Assembly: GCA_004431415.1 (NCBI GenBank) | Contig: QPMI01000048.1 | Coordinates: 124,001 to 188,000, forward strand | DNA from: Cyanophora paradoxa | Lineage: Eukaryota > Glaucocystophyceae > Cyanophorales > Cyanophoraceae | Direction: 5' to 3' | DNA: 64,000 bases | In this document: one piece after another, positions 20,663 to 33,300 of the stretch | Layout: every line of letters starts with the position of its first letter | Position numbering within the stretch: position 1 is the first letter of the stretch | Made by a program: the position numbers and the translations under genes | The notes under the pieces: generated by a model | Database searches by the model: none | Seen by the model: only the letters and a program-made list of their open reading frames with translations | What the model was told of the DNA's origin: nothing

Positions 20663-22020
20663 TTATACCATGGTGTCGCTCCTGCGAATTAATGTTGTAT
20701 AAAAAAATTGATCGATCGGTCTATATCTGTGCCAAATAAACGCACTGCTTTGCCCGTCCCTGAAGACAAGGATGACTCGAATCCGCCGCGTGCCAGAGGG
20801 GACATTCACAGTCTTCGTGTACTTCTGAAAGAACTTTTGAGATGTTGTTGACCTCCCGTTAATAGGGTGCTCAACCGTTCCTCTGTTGTCCTCGCAATAA
20901 TTCCACCAGGTATTTGTCGAAGTGTATACCGCATCGAACGACCAGCCATCGGTGCAGCGGTCCCTTAACTTGAAGCTTCCAAGGCTTGCGCTAGGGCTGG
21001 AGAACTCGTCCCCGGATCCGTCCGCGGGAAGGAAGTAGCCATCGATTTCGGCGTGCTCCCACTGGATCGGCGCTTCAGTCAGTGACCTGCTTTTAGGGCC
21101 AGCTGCAGCCGCAGAAACCGGCCGCGAACCCCATGATCCGTATCTTGTCTGTCTGCGCCGTCGTTGAACGCTCTCCGCCCGAACCAAGCCGAGACCGTTG
21201 CTTGCAGCATATTCGCATCTGAAAATAGCAAGGAAAATGCTCATTTTTCAAATTGAAATAGAAAGCCTCTGTGTTGACAGTTTTATATTCAATAATTACC
21301 AATCGCATCGTGCAGCAGGTTGCTTAACACCAAGGTTTGATGCGAAAGCACGGGTGCGTCGCCATTCCACTGCGTAACCCATGCCAGAGCCATCAAATTA
21401 AACGGACGTAACAGCCGAATTCGAATATGCGGGCCGAGCGCACCACGCCTTGATCGCAGCCGCCCATATAGAACATTTTGTTGGAATTCTTGCAGCACCA
21501 ATCGCATTGGTTCGCATAGCCAGCGCTGGCGCCGGTCTCCCATTTGCAATCTCTGACGGCGAAGTTCGCCTTCACGGTTGTGCTAGCGCTTCCACCATAC
21601 TGGTACCATGCATCCGATAGCGCAGATATCGGATCGCAATACATTGAATTTGTGTTCGTCGATTTACCGATGATACTCTCAGTTCCGCCGCCACCGTCCA
21701 CAACCAGGTTGACGTTCAGGTACTGCTGCAAAGAATCCTCTGCGGCGGACTTTGTGTGAGAACAAGTACTGCAGCTGATCATGAATTGCTTCTCGAGCTC
21801 GTCACACAGCGCTCTAGTGCATATGGCTTCTCGAGCTAGTCACATGGCGCCCGGCTCTCTATATAGCTAGTGCATATATATATGTGCTACTATATATGTA
21901 CACGGCTCATGCATATGAACCTGGAGAGAGCGTCTGGACCTTCACGCAGGTAGAGATAAGGAGCAGAACATGCAATGTGGCTCCAGCGCTAGGGAACCGG
22001 ATCCTTCTATCTGTCGCCAT
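20663..22020 (-). CDS. Small secreted cysteine-containing protein, family not recognised
   Basis: Exon 1 starts at 22020 with a signal peptide (ATLHVLLLISTCVKVQT) and ends at 21921. It joins in phase to an exon from about 21749 reading EDSLQQYLNVNLVVDGGGGTE, then a cysteine cluster (VRDCKWETGASAG, QCDWCCKNSNKMFYMGGCD). Later exons read WNGDAPVLSHQTLVLSNLLHDAI and NMLQATVSAWFGRRAF, then IDGYFLPADGSGDEF, WWNYCEDNRGT, TRRIRVILVFRDGQ and HRYRPIDQFFY before the stop at 20663. The C-terminal part has the alternating hydrophobic pattern of a beta-sandwich ending in a conserved-looking FRDGQSSAFIWHRYRPID stretch, perhaps a carbohydrate-binding or F5/8-like fold, but this is a guess. It lies tail to tail with the myosin gene. 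The frame between about 21100 and 21200 is not firmly resolved. Confidence 0.55.
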
Positions 22021-24372
22021 TTGCACAGATCTTGACCGCTCCTCGGCTTGCGAGACTGCCGCCAAGCTTATATAACTGCGGCTGCAACTGCAGCGTCAAT
22101 TGCAATTTGCAAGACTATCCTGGCCTATAGCTAGTAGCTATTATAGCTTTTCTGCTGCTTTAGCAACCTATAGCTACAGCTGTTTGGGACTGATCATGAT
22201 GCGCATGCGCGCCGAGTCGCCGCCGACTCAGACTCTCGGTTTGAGATCTAGAGTTACCGTAGTACTAATATTACTGACCCAGTGGTACTACGGTAGACAG
22301 TGGTAGGATCTGGTGCTAGACTGCTTAGTCACTGCTAGTACGGACTGTACCGGCGTAGTATACTAGTAGCGCTAGCTACCGGTAGCCGCCGAGTTCGAAC
22401 TGCAGCAGGCCGGCGCCCGCAGTCACGTGCACTGACTCAGTGAGTGCCGCAGTACGCTGCTACTGTGCCGCTTAGTCTGTGCGCATGCAATGCCATGCAT
22501 ACGCTGCGATGATCATCGGATATCGATACGCAGCAGCAGCTGCAGTCACTGAGTGCTGCAGAACGTCGACAGTACTAGCGGTCAGTGCCGCAGTGCCGCC
22601 GACTGTGCCGGTCACCGGGTCTGCCTGGCAGCACTGCGGCAGCATGCCATATGCATCATGCATCATGCATGATGCAGCCTGCCAGGCTGGCAGGTGGGAG
22701 CCTCACGGCAGTCACTAGTACGTACAACGGTATACTGAGTGCGCGCGGCGCCAGAAATACGTACCGTAGAGTCGGCGTAGACTTCAAGGCTTGTCCGTAC
22801 TACTCCGTAGTACCATGGCCAGTTCCGTAAAACATTTAAGAACAATGCGCGCACTTAAGTAATGCGGTACATAATTAATGCATTTTTCGCTGGCAAAACA
22901 CATTAATTCGGGGGCGTATTAATATCGAAGCGCTAAGCCGTAAGCCCGCGCAAGAAAACTGCGGTATGTACCCCCCTCAGGCAGCCAGAAGGCTTAAAAA
23001 CGCATTTATTTGGGGGCGCATTATTAAATTAACCATATGCATACTAGTACAGTCGCCCCATGAATCGTGTAATTCACGTTCACCCGGTCAACTTCACCCA
23101 AGCGATTGAAATGAATTCGCACACACGTACCGAGACAAATGGCTTTTACCGATATTACAAATTAAATTAAAAAAACAAAATTAGAGATATAACTGAGGTG
23201 TCGATCTGTGTCCGGGGGGGGGGGGATCCAGGGTCAACTTTACCCAGTTCTAGAGCACCCAAAATTATTCCCGATCGACTCCCGGGCCACGTGCACTGTA
23301 TACGTAGTAAATCCCACCGTACTTGTGTGAATTTCGACGCTTAAGTCCGTGACGTCGTGTCGACACGTCCCACTGAAGAAATACTAGTACCAGACTACTA
23401 CAGTGGCACGTCCCAGTACTACCGGGTAGTACAGTGGCAGTACTAGCTATAGTACTACGGTATATATAACGTAAACATGTACAGCTGTACCCGAAAACCA
23501 AGATAGTCGATGTCGATATCGATGACGCAACAGTTTTACCCGTTTTCGTGATTTCCAAAGCAATTGAAAGTGACCCGACAGCTTTCATGTCGGCACATTT
23601 ATTGAATTTTCGCGGGTAATGAATTGAATATTCGAAATCACGATTTGATTATCATAGTATGGCACGAATCTCGCGCGCCGCACGATTTAGCCCGGCCTAC
23701 TAGCGGTAGCCTCCGGTAGGCGGCGATCGCGAGATTCGCGACTAGGCGCCGGTAGGCTGTAGCCTACTACTACTAGTCTACTAGTAGCCTCTAGTAGCCT
23801 AGTAGTGGCCCTCTACCGGTAGTGGTCCGGTACTACTGGTCCGGTAGTACCCGGGTAGCCTAGGCCTGCATCATTGATCATGACTCATGAGTCATGGGCC
23901 GGATTCATGGCACGCCGCAGTGCCGCAGTGCGCAGTGCGCGCGCACTGCCGCGCAGTGCCGCAGCGCGGGCCTGAGTCTGCGGCAGCCGCTGTACATGTG
24001 CAGCGATGATCACTGAGTCATCGGATGTGCTGCAGCTGTACATACTAACATAGTATGATACGTGTGAGTCACAGTACTAGTAAATCGCAGCATTAATTAT
24101 AATCACATCACACGTACACTGATCACAGCCTGGCAGTGATTAACATATCAGTGTCAGTTATAGTCACTGAGTGTTAATGTGCATGTCAGTTATAGTGTTA
24201 ATATCATAGAGCTAGCGCTCGGCGCTCGCCGACTCGACGCCGAGTCCTCGGCGAGCCTCGGAGGCGAGCTCGAGGGCCCACCCGGCCCAGCGGCTGCCCG
24301 TCGCGCACGTGTGCCCACTGCCCACCGCTTATTATTCGTCGCTTAACGGCACAGCAAACCTGCAAGCTTGAG
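22021..24372. other. Intergenic spacer of chained palindromes between divergent genes
   Basis: No gene seen. Long parts (22180-22730, 23370-24210) consist of short self-complementary words: TACTAGTA, AGTACT, GTACCGG, CTGCAG, GCAGTGC/GCACTGC, TGATCA, ATGCATCATGCATGATGC, and CGGTAGTACTACC types. The stretch 22850-23360 is more AT-rich and ordinary, with a G run at 23212-23224. The interval must also hold the promoters of the secreted protein (leftward) and of the giant receptor (rightward). Confidence 0.6.
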
Positions 24373-27300
24373 TTGAGCGTTGATCTATATCGATATCGGT
24401 TCATGTACGTAAACATATGCATGTGCAGCTCCGCACATAGATATATGCGCATGCATATGTGTGCGGAAGACGGCGCCGGCCCATGTGCACGTGCATTACA
24501 GGCGACTGTCAGCAGGCTTGGCGCGCCAAGCACCCGCGGCCGCGGCCGGGCCTCTTTCCTACGTATACGCGTATTCCTTCAGCTGCTCGCGGTGGTCGCT
24601 CTGGCGAATATCCCTGAGCTCGCCCATGGTCGCTTCCACGACGTCAATCGGCTTTCTGCAGCTGCAGCTGGGCCCGCAGCAGCGCAGACCCCCTCGTCGC
24701 CGCGCCATTCATATGGCCACGCGCACGGTCACGGCCACAGGTCCTTCCGCGAGCAGCGCGAGAGCAAGCGGCCTATTATGCTCGGCATTAAAGATCTATA
24801 CCGGCCGGGGTCATCTCGCAAGGTCGCCCACCCGCACCACGGCAGAGAGGTGCGCATGCGCGGCTGCGCTTCCTCCCGGGTCCGCCCCGAACAGCCAGCG
24901 GGCTGCCTCTGGATCACGATCATCCCATTATACATATACTTCTACAGTTGATGTTTTCCTAGATCATCCGTCGTCCGCGGTTCCCTGATCATGAGATTCT
25001 ACGTATATTAATATATACATATAGCTAAAGATTCGCCTGCAGCTGCAGCTGAGTCCGGCCTGCAGGTTCTGGCTTACAGCCAGAAGGTCGACACCATTGT
25101 CCACACGGGCCACCGCGTCGAGCTCGAGTACAAAGACGCGATCTTGAACGAGAACGTGCGCTCGCTCGACGAGACGGACGATGTCGAGAGCGTCTCCTGT
25201 GGGCCCGGAGTCCTCCGCATCCGCCCCGTGCACGCCGGCATCGCCAGGACTTTGACCCGTGGAACGCTTCTTGTGAGTCAAACGCTCTGCCGCGCCCAGT
25301 ACCAGCTAGCCGGCGCCTGAATTATATGCCCGATCGCGCCACGCGCAGGTCGGCAGCCAGCTGTGGGGTTGTGTTGATAAGCGGCGTTATTCTTCGCCTG
25401 GGCCGATCGACAAGCCAGGGCCCTTCTATCGGCGTGTCTTGGACTTCGTGCACACCAAACACGAGCTCGTCGTTTTCACCGACGACCGCGTCCAGTTCAA
25501 TGTTCGTGATTTTTAGGCGCCCCTGCTTATATATAATTAATATTAATACAATATTAATACAATTTCGCTTGCTGTAATGCCCCGGCCCTATTTCATGTAA
25601 CTTTTCCTACGCCTGCGCAGGATATGTTTGACGACGCGAAAATCCGTTTTAATCTATCCATCCCGGAGCACCTTGCGTTTCCGCGCTCAGGCCCCGAGCA
25701 CGCCCCCATTTACCGGCCGCGAGGATCTCGAACGCCCTCGGCAGTCTCGAATTTCCACAGCTTTGGGACCGCAGGGGTAAATCGAAGCGAGTTTCATTCC
25801 AAGCATCCTCACCATCATGATCACCATCACGGACGCTCTCCGAAGTTCGACGTGAACATCAAGTGAGTTTTTAAACACGTTTTTTTCAAGTGAAGAGATT
25901 TGATACTCATGAATAATTTTCTCAGTTACGGAATTAACCTTGCAGATGAATTGCTTGGATTCAGCATTGCCGACGTACTTCCCAATGGGGGAAACTTCGA
26001 CCGAGGAAGGCTTGAAGCGATTGAAAAGGACTTGATCATCTACAGTGCGCTATGTCCAGAAATCAAGATAGCGAGTCGCTTTACTGACGCACCGAAGACC
26101 GTAACAACGGACTCGTCTCTTGCAGGAACTGCTATTTCGACTTGTTTTTGGGTTGGTACATGCTGCTTGATGTCAATGTACCCGACATTTTTGGCTTCAT
26201 ACCTGTGGGACTTCCGACCCTTACTCGATTTGAGGTGTGCAAACTTTAATCCTTACAAGCGGCAATTGACGGCAAAATAAACGCTGACCGTCGATCAATA
26301 AATAGACTGGGCTGAATGGAAATTTCGCTTTCTCCGTCGGAGCCAGACTTCGGGTCGGAGAGACAGATGTGAGCCCTTGCAACTTATTGCGCATCTGTGC
26401 GCATCTGTGGTTTTGACTCTCAAGCTCAGGATTTACAGGAAAGAATAACCTTTATCCGCGAGCTGGACACCATTGCATCTCGCGCGGCAAAGAAGGTCCA
26501 GGAAAGCGCCGAGTGGTCAGAGTTCGTCATTCGGCAGCAGGAATACCTTGCGAGGTGAGGCGGCGTTTGCATGAGAATACCTCTCCAGCTTCCTTGTTGA
26601 TCCTCCCGCGTGCGTGCTTCAGCTGGATCCGAAACACAACAGATGGGAGCGGCATTGCTGGGCAGGACCGGGTCAACGCGACCTGGCGCGAGCGGGCTGC
26701 GGACGCTTTCGTAGATTCAGTCACTGGAGAATCGATCTGGGACCGCAGGGTTCGACTGATCATCAACGATGCACTCGATTCTGTCCGACAAAGAATGTCA
26801 AGTACAGTCGCCGAAGAATTTATCAAAGTTCGCGACGCAGATATTAAAGTTGTCCGAACTGGCACATACACGAGTGCAGACAATTCGCTGAGTCTTGCAG
26901 AGCTGAACCAGCAATTTGGCAACATTCTCCCACCAGACCTCGTCAAAATTCTGGAGAAGATAAAAAACTCAGCTGTTGAAAAAGGGTTAAGCTTCATTTC
27001 TGAAAACTTTTCCAAATACGTCGTCGAGCTCGCCAACAAGATGGACATGTTCAGCCCGGATATGTACAAACGGCTTCAAAATCACTTCAACCGGGAGGGC
27101 AAGTTCAGCAAGCTCTGGAAAACCGTCAAGCAGAAATATGCTGCACTAAAGAACTGGGCTAACGATCCGAAGAAGGCCATTAAAGACTGGGATCCCAAAA
27201 CCAGGAAGAAGCCCGCGAGCTGCAATCTGTCCGACGAGTTTGGTATTACCTGCTGCAAGTACGGCGTGATCAGCACGGTCATTGTCATCGTGCGCGGGCT

Positions 27301-30300
27301 CACTTGTATTTACACTCGGGCTGCTCACAGCTCGAAAATAGATTCCGTTCTGGATCGACCTATGCGGAAACTTGGACCTCGAATTCTTTACCAAGGTGGA
27401 CGCTCTCTGTGTGCTTATATCTTGAATTCATCATGTGGCTGACGATAATCGCATACTTGTACGTGCAACAGAACGGTAAGCTAACGGTGATTTTACTCTA
27501 GCTCGAGTTGCGTGATCGCTAATGAAAGGTTTTACGCAGAGGACATATTCGAATTTTTGTGGGAAGGGACGGGGGTGATGATGGGAGCGAAGTTTGGAAT
27601 TCGGGTGAGCCAGCCATTCGAGTGAAACAGCCAGCATACGTGCTGACTTTTGTGTATATAGTATACCCCGCAAAACGGAGTTGAATTGGTGAAGGAGACT
27701 TACTTCAAGAAATGGTTCCACGAGCCCCAGTACACGGTGCCTTTCGGGTCGTCGTCGTTCGACATTTTCGCCCGCATAGGGTTCGAAGTACGATTCTACA
27801 GCGCGCTCGGGGTGCGTACGCGCTTGAAGTGTGTATATGTTTACGTTGTACTCGTCGGCTTGACAACACCGTTTCGATTCTTTTTTTCAGGTCACTTTTG
27901 GACTCGGTGCATACTCCGTCGCTCCCGCAATATTATTTGTTGTACATGTTAATCGCTTCTGACCTTTTACTTCCCCTCCTTTCAGGGCCATTGGCGACCG
28001 TACAGACAGGGTGCGCAATATGCTGTAAATATTTATACGATAATCCAACTCGCGCCTGCCGCTTCTTGCAGATTTCCAGACCCATCGTGCTCAGGAATAA
28101 CCAATTCGCCTGAAGACTATTGGCATCACTACTTTTCTGTACGGGTCTGCAATGCTCATGCGTTATCAATGAAACTAATTAGAGCTTACATCCTTGTACA
28201 TGTACAGATTCAGTTTGGCCTTCGATTCTTTGCGGGCCTTCTTGTTGACATTGATCTTATCGTCTTTCAATTTCGCTGGAGAAAAGACTGGGAACTGGGG
28301 CGGGTAATGATAGGCCCGCAAATTGGCCCTTTCTGCATTCGCATTGAGCCAGGTGTCCACGATATCGATGGCAGTTTGAAGATCCGTTTTTGAAATTAAC
28401 ATTCTTGCGCGATTAGATGTCGCACCCTCCCTTGAAATTGGCGTGCTTGGAGTCACAGATGCCCAAGGTGTTGTACTCGCTGGCCGTCCCTTCACAGTCT
28501 TTGTCCAGCAGGTCCGTTCTCGAGACATCTGCGCTTCGCTTTAGAGCTTCCATCCGAATTATGCTTATAAATGTTTTGCAGCTTGCGGGGGATGAGGTTC
28601 ATTTCGATAAGCACCCTCTTCAGTGGATTGTATCTGGGCGTAATCTTGACTGCTCGGGACCGCTTTGTTTGACCTCCATTGCTGAGGCTGGCAAACATCT
28701 GGTTCAGGTTATTTATAACGGTAAGGCGCTTTTAAAGAGCCCAATCGAAGGTCTCGGCTCAGCTGGAGTTTTGTAGGGCGCCCCGGCTATGCCGAGGATT
28801 CAGTTGTCATCGATGTACAAAGTCTGTGCATGATACATGTTAATTCTCATTTCTCTGATCATGATCATGATCCGTGGCGCGCAGGAAGCGACATGTGGGA
28901 GACCATCATCAAGCAGCATGAGCAGTTTGCCAATTCTTTCAGAATTCTACTGCCAGAAATGACCGATACGGGGGTGGACACCCGCTTCTCCACCAGCGTT
29001 CTCGACTCCGCGTTCGCTCCTTCAGCAGTTTGGTCAGTGCGCCCGTCATGTTATGGCGGAAGGGTTAAACATGCATATATAATCAGGGCTTGTGATAACG
29101 ATTACTCCCCGATCGCAGGAGATGGGATTTCGTCTGGGTGGGTCTCCTCCTGCAAGGCTACCGCAACCCAATCGAAATCGACTTTCCCACTTTTGGGCGG
29201 TACATGATGTCTTAATTTGCACTACACGTTCTATACTATCCAATTAAATCCGTGCAATGATCAGATTTGATGTTCGCGTGTCCGCACGTTTCTTTGAACG
29301 GGTTTACACTGCACAGGGAGAAGTGACTGTCTTTCGTAAGTTTGCTGCGGACCGTCGCTGCTCTGCTCTGCGGTCCTCTTGCGTTTTATAAAAATGTATA
29401 CTAAACAATAGTCTTTCTCAGCCGGAATGCGAAAGCCAAAACTTCTCGTGCACAACTCGACCGTCCTCTGGGGCTCGACGCTCTTTGTGGAGGCAGTGGA
29501 AGACACGGCACCGGGACTTCTGAAAGTCGAAAAGTGGAGGTGGAGCTTCAATAAAGCAGATATGGGGGCATTTGGCGAACGATTCTTTAGGATTGCGATC
29601 TGCCAGAACGACAATCATGCAGGTTTGCAGCTGCTGATTGCTACTAACTTTGCTGCTAATCGAATGCATACGCATCGATTTAGTTGAAATTCGGGCTGAG
29701 AGTATGGCAAAATCGGTAACGAACTCGATATCCGTCCACGTCATTTCCTGGCCACCGCCGGAGATGTCCGTCCAAGTAACGTCCTGCAGCATGCAAATGG
29801 TATCGATACCGTTGCTTTAACATTGTATCCACCAGCGTCTTTGACGCTCTGGCAGGATTCTGCGCAGGAGTACTGGATTCGGTGCACGATATCGCTCGCG
29901 TTCCTGATACCGGCTGGAGCGCGTCCGAACGGCGTGGCGCTCAAGCTTTCCTTTCCGAACGAGCCTTCCCTCGCGCAAGAGGAGGCGATCCCTCTCGAAG
30001 AAAAGTGCGCAGCGGGCACAGTAGCTATAGATTCTGCGTTTTTCTCGCCGCGCTAATGATCATGATACCGCCGCTGCATGCAGAGTCGCATCTCCATACT
30101 CAGTCGGACTCAACTCATGTGGAGAGGGCCTTGTCAACAATACCCGCATCCATCGATCTTTCTCACGGTCTGGCTCACAGGCAAGCAGCTTTGTTAATGC
30201 ATACATCGTTCTAAAAACGCCGCCTCGCTTTGAACACTGCTCTTCAGACGGTCCTTCTCCGAGCAAGCAACAGAGCAGGCACAAGGCTGCAGAACGTAAC

Positions 30301-33300
30301 AATATATATCCCTGAAATACGGCCACAACGCGTTTTTATTCGCGTGATTGGCGCCCGCAAGACCGGAAATTCATTGCTAATCCTGGGAGAATCTGCTCCG
30401 CAATTCGTCCGCATTGCCAACCCGACGACTTGGAGCTGGCAAGCTCGCGTGGCCCCGGGTGGGCAGGTTATCGCCAGCCAGACAGGCGGGCAGCAAAGCT
30501 GGAGGGTTGCTTTCTCCAGCCCTGGCTGCTACAACATATCGCTCAGTGCCTCCAATACGGCCGGCGCAATGACCGTAGCTCGTACCGTCTGCATTTCCGG
30601 TCCGTGCGAAAATTGCTGCAGCTGGCTTCGTTTTTACTGAACGGGCCGCGTCGCTTAATATATATGCCGTCAGACTACGCGGGAATGCAGCTGGCGTTCT
30701 CAGGAAATTTCAGCCTTCCTTTAAATGGCTCCTCACATTTCGTCACTGGCGCGGCCTCAAAGATTGCGGAACGCGTGCTCCTGTCAGCAGCTCTTGGCAA
30801 TATTGGAATCTGGAGCATGAAGGGCGCCGCTGGGGAGACAGGCACATTTGAGGCTGAGGCCCGCAAATTCCCTTTATAATGATCCCTGCACTTTCATCCT
30901 CATTTTCTGATAGTATTTGCGTTCTTTAGATCGGTACTGAAGTCTCGACTGGAAACGCCGACGTCGGTCGCGGATTTGTGATAGGGTGCTCGAGCTCCAT
31001 TTCATTCATGCATTCGATTTGATTTCTGATCATGAGCGTTGCTTTACAGGCTATCGCGTTTGGGTTATTACAAGGAAGAGTTTGACACGCTCGAGCTCCT
31101 TGATCGGCGGCTGCAACCAGAATCGAATCTGGATTCGAAGCTAGAGCCCGCATCGTCTCAACGCATCCCCGTTCGAATGATCCCCCAAAGCCTGTCGATT
31201 TGCATCGAGGGGCTCGACTTGCGAGTCTATTGGCCGGCCCCGACTTTGCTCGCAATTCGGACCGCTTCCGATCCAGCTGTGCTGCGCGCTGGATCTGTTT
31301 TCGTGTCTGTTTCTCTCGCGGGGGGATCTCGTGCGAATATCTCCGTCGACGGGTTTCCACCTGTATCCGTCGCTCTCGCACTCGCCCCCTCAACCTCGTC
31401 TGTGATTGTGCCCGACGCATTCTGGTCTTGGACGGTGCAAGGCTACACCAGAAACGAGTTCGAGCATAAGCAGGCCGGCATTGATGTCCTTCGAGGCGGG
31501 TCGTATCTCTACAGCAGCAGCTTTTACATGCAAAGTCCGACTCAGATTCGGGCGCGACCGATTGGTGTGTTTGGGCTTCTTGCATGCATATGCGCGAGAT
31601 TCGATCGAGCTGACGCGCCATCGCTTGGCAGGCACTCCCGATTCGATACCAGTAGGCGTGCTTCTCGGGTACAAGCAAGACTCTCCGTCGGGCGTCTTCG
31701 GGGAAGCCGTAACCATGGGCGATGCGACGTTCGTGTCGGGGGGAACCCGCGCTCGGTTTGGCACCGCGGGACCAGCGGCCTGGGCTTGGCCAATGTTGCT
31801 GCCCGTCCGCCACTTTCGCCTGACCTTGAATTTCACCGCGCTGTGCAACACTTCGAGAACTGTTGGTTTCGCTTACACCGAGGGAAACACAACGGAAAGC
31901 ATTCTTTCTTTGTTGAACGCGTCAAAGCCTCTCTCGAGACCAGCTGTTGTCGTGCTGCTACACTTCTCAGAGCGGCCGCGCGTTCAGGTTCGAATTCAGG
32001 CCTCCGCATTCTGCGCGTCTCTTCCTTCCTTAGAGAGCTGCGTGCAGGTCGTGTACGCACGAAGAGAGCTCGGATCGATTAGGCGAGCAGTCTTCGAAGG
32101 AACCGCACTCCGAGCTTGCGCCTCAAGCCCCACAAGCGCAATACAAGGCGCGGCAATCGATGTCCTGCCGGCTTCCTCCGCTGCCTCGCGTAAACTCGAT
32201 GTGTTTTTCGATGGGGAATGTAAGCGGCTTGAATCCCAAGCCCCTATAGATTCAAGTCATCAGCCGATCATGATCCTGATGCGAGCGTAATTCGCACAGA
32301 TCTGGCGAAAGACATTGCACTCGATGTTTGGAGCCCCGATGTTAATTGGCGGATGGCTGTTCTGTCGATTCCATTGGGAGACAGCTTGTCGCCCCGTCCA
32401 AATTCCGCGATTGGAGCTGTCGAAGTCTCTGCGAACCTGGCTTATTCTCCGGAGGGTGAGCCATATCTAAATCATTGGTTCGCACGTGGTTCTAAATTAT
32501 ATACGCAGTGGCCTTCTTTGAGATCTTGAGTGTGCGAGTGACACCCGACTTGCTTGCGGATTCCCCCGTATACCTTTGGCACGACCGGCCTGCTGTGATT
32601 GAGGTTCTAGCTTCAGATCCCTACAATGTGAGCCCTTTTCATCCTCTCCTCGTTACATTCACAGTAATGTGCCATCGTCCAGATTTCACTGCAGCTTTCT
32701 TCTTCCGGCTGTGCAACAGCTCTCGCCTTTTTCGCAACCGTGCCGAAGGGGCAGTCGTTCCTGTCCTGGAGGCCCCTCATCGGGCCTGCGTGCCGTCTTC
32801 CAGCCTTCCCGAACCCCGAGCCTTTCAACCTTACCATGTGCCCGGACAACCGCGCCCTCTGCCAGAGCCGGAACGTCACTCTTCTCAAGGGTGCCAACTC
32901 TTTTCGCATATATTTATGAACTTATCTATCGATTAAATGCCTTTTTAAATTTTTTAGAGACAAGAGTAGACTGGGTCGAAGCGCCGCCTCTGCATTTGTA
33001 CACAAATCAGGCGTTGAGCTTTGCCTGGAGGGTCTACACCGCTTTCCAAACAACGCCAACAAAGGTTTGCTAACCTGCTCGCAAACTGCTTTACCAGCTG
33101 CTTATTCGTTCTTCCACGTTGGGAAGATGGACCTACAAGTGTATGATCGAAGCGGGGCGGGAGGGCAGCTTGCACTTCGAGAAACAGTACCGCTCACCAA
33201 TGCTTCGAGCTGGACAGTTAGCCTTCCGATTGCGCTTGGAGCAAAAGATGAGACGGTCGTTATGGTACAGTTCCTCCTCCTCAGCAGTTTGCCTCAAAAT

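Noticed and set aside
22180-24210. CRISPR array or satellite
   Set aside because: The repeated words are short and irregular, without constant unit or spacer length, and the genome is eukaryotic.
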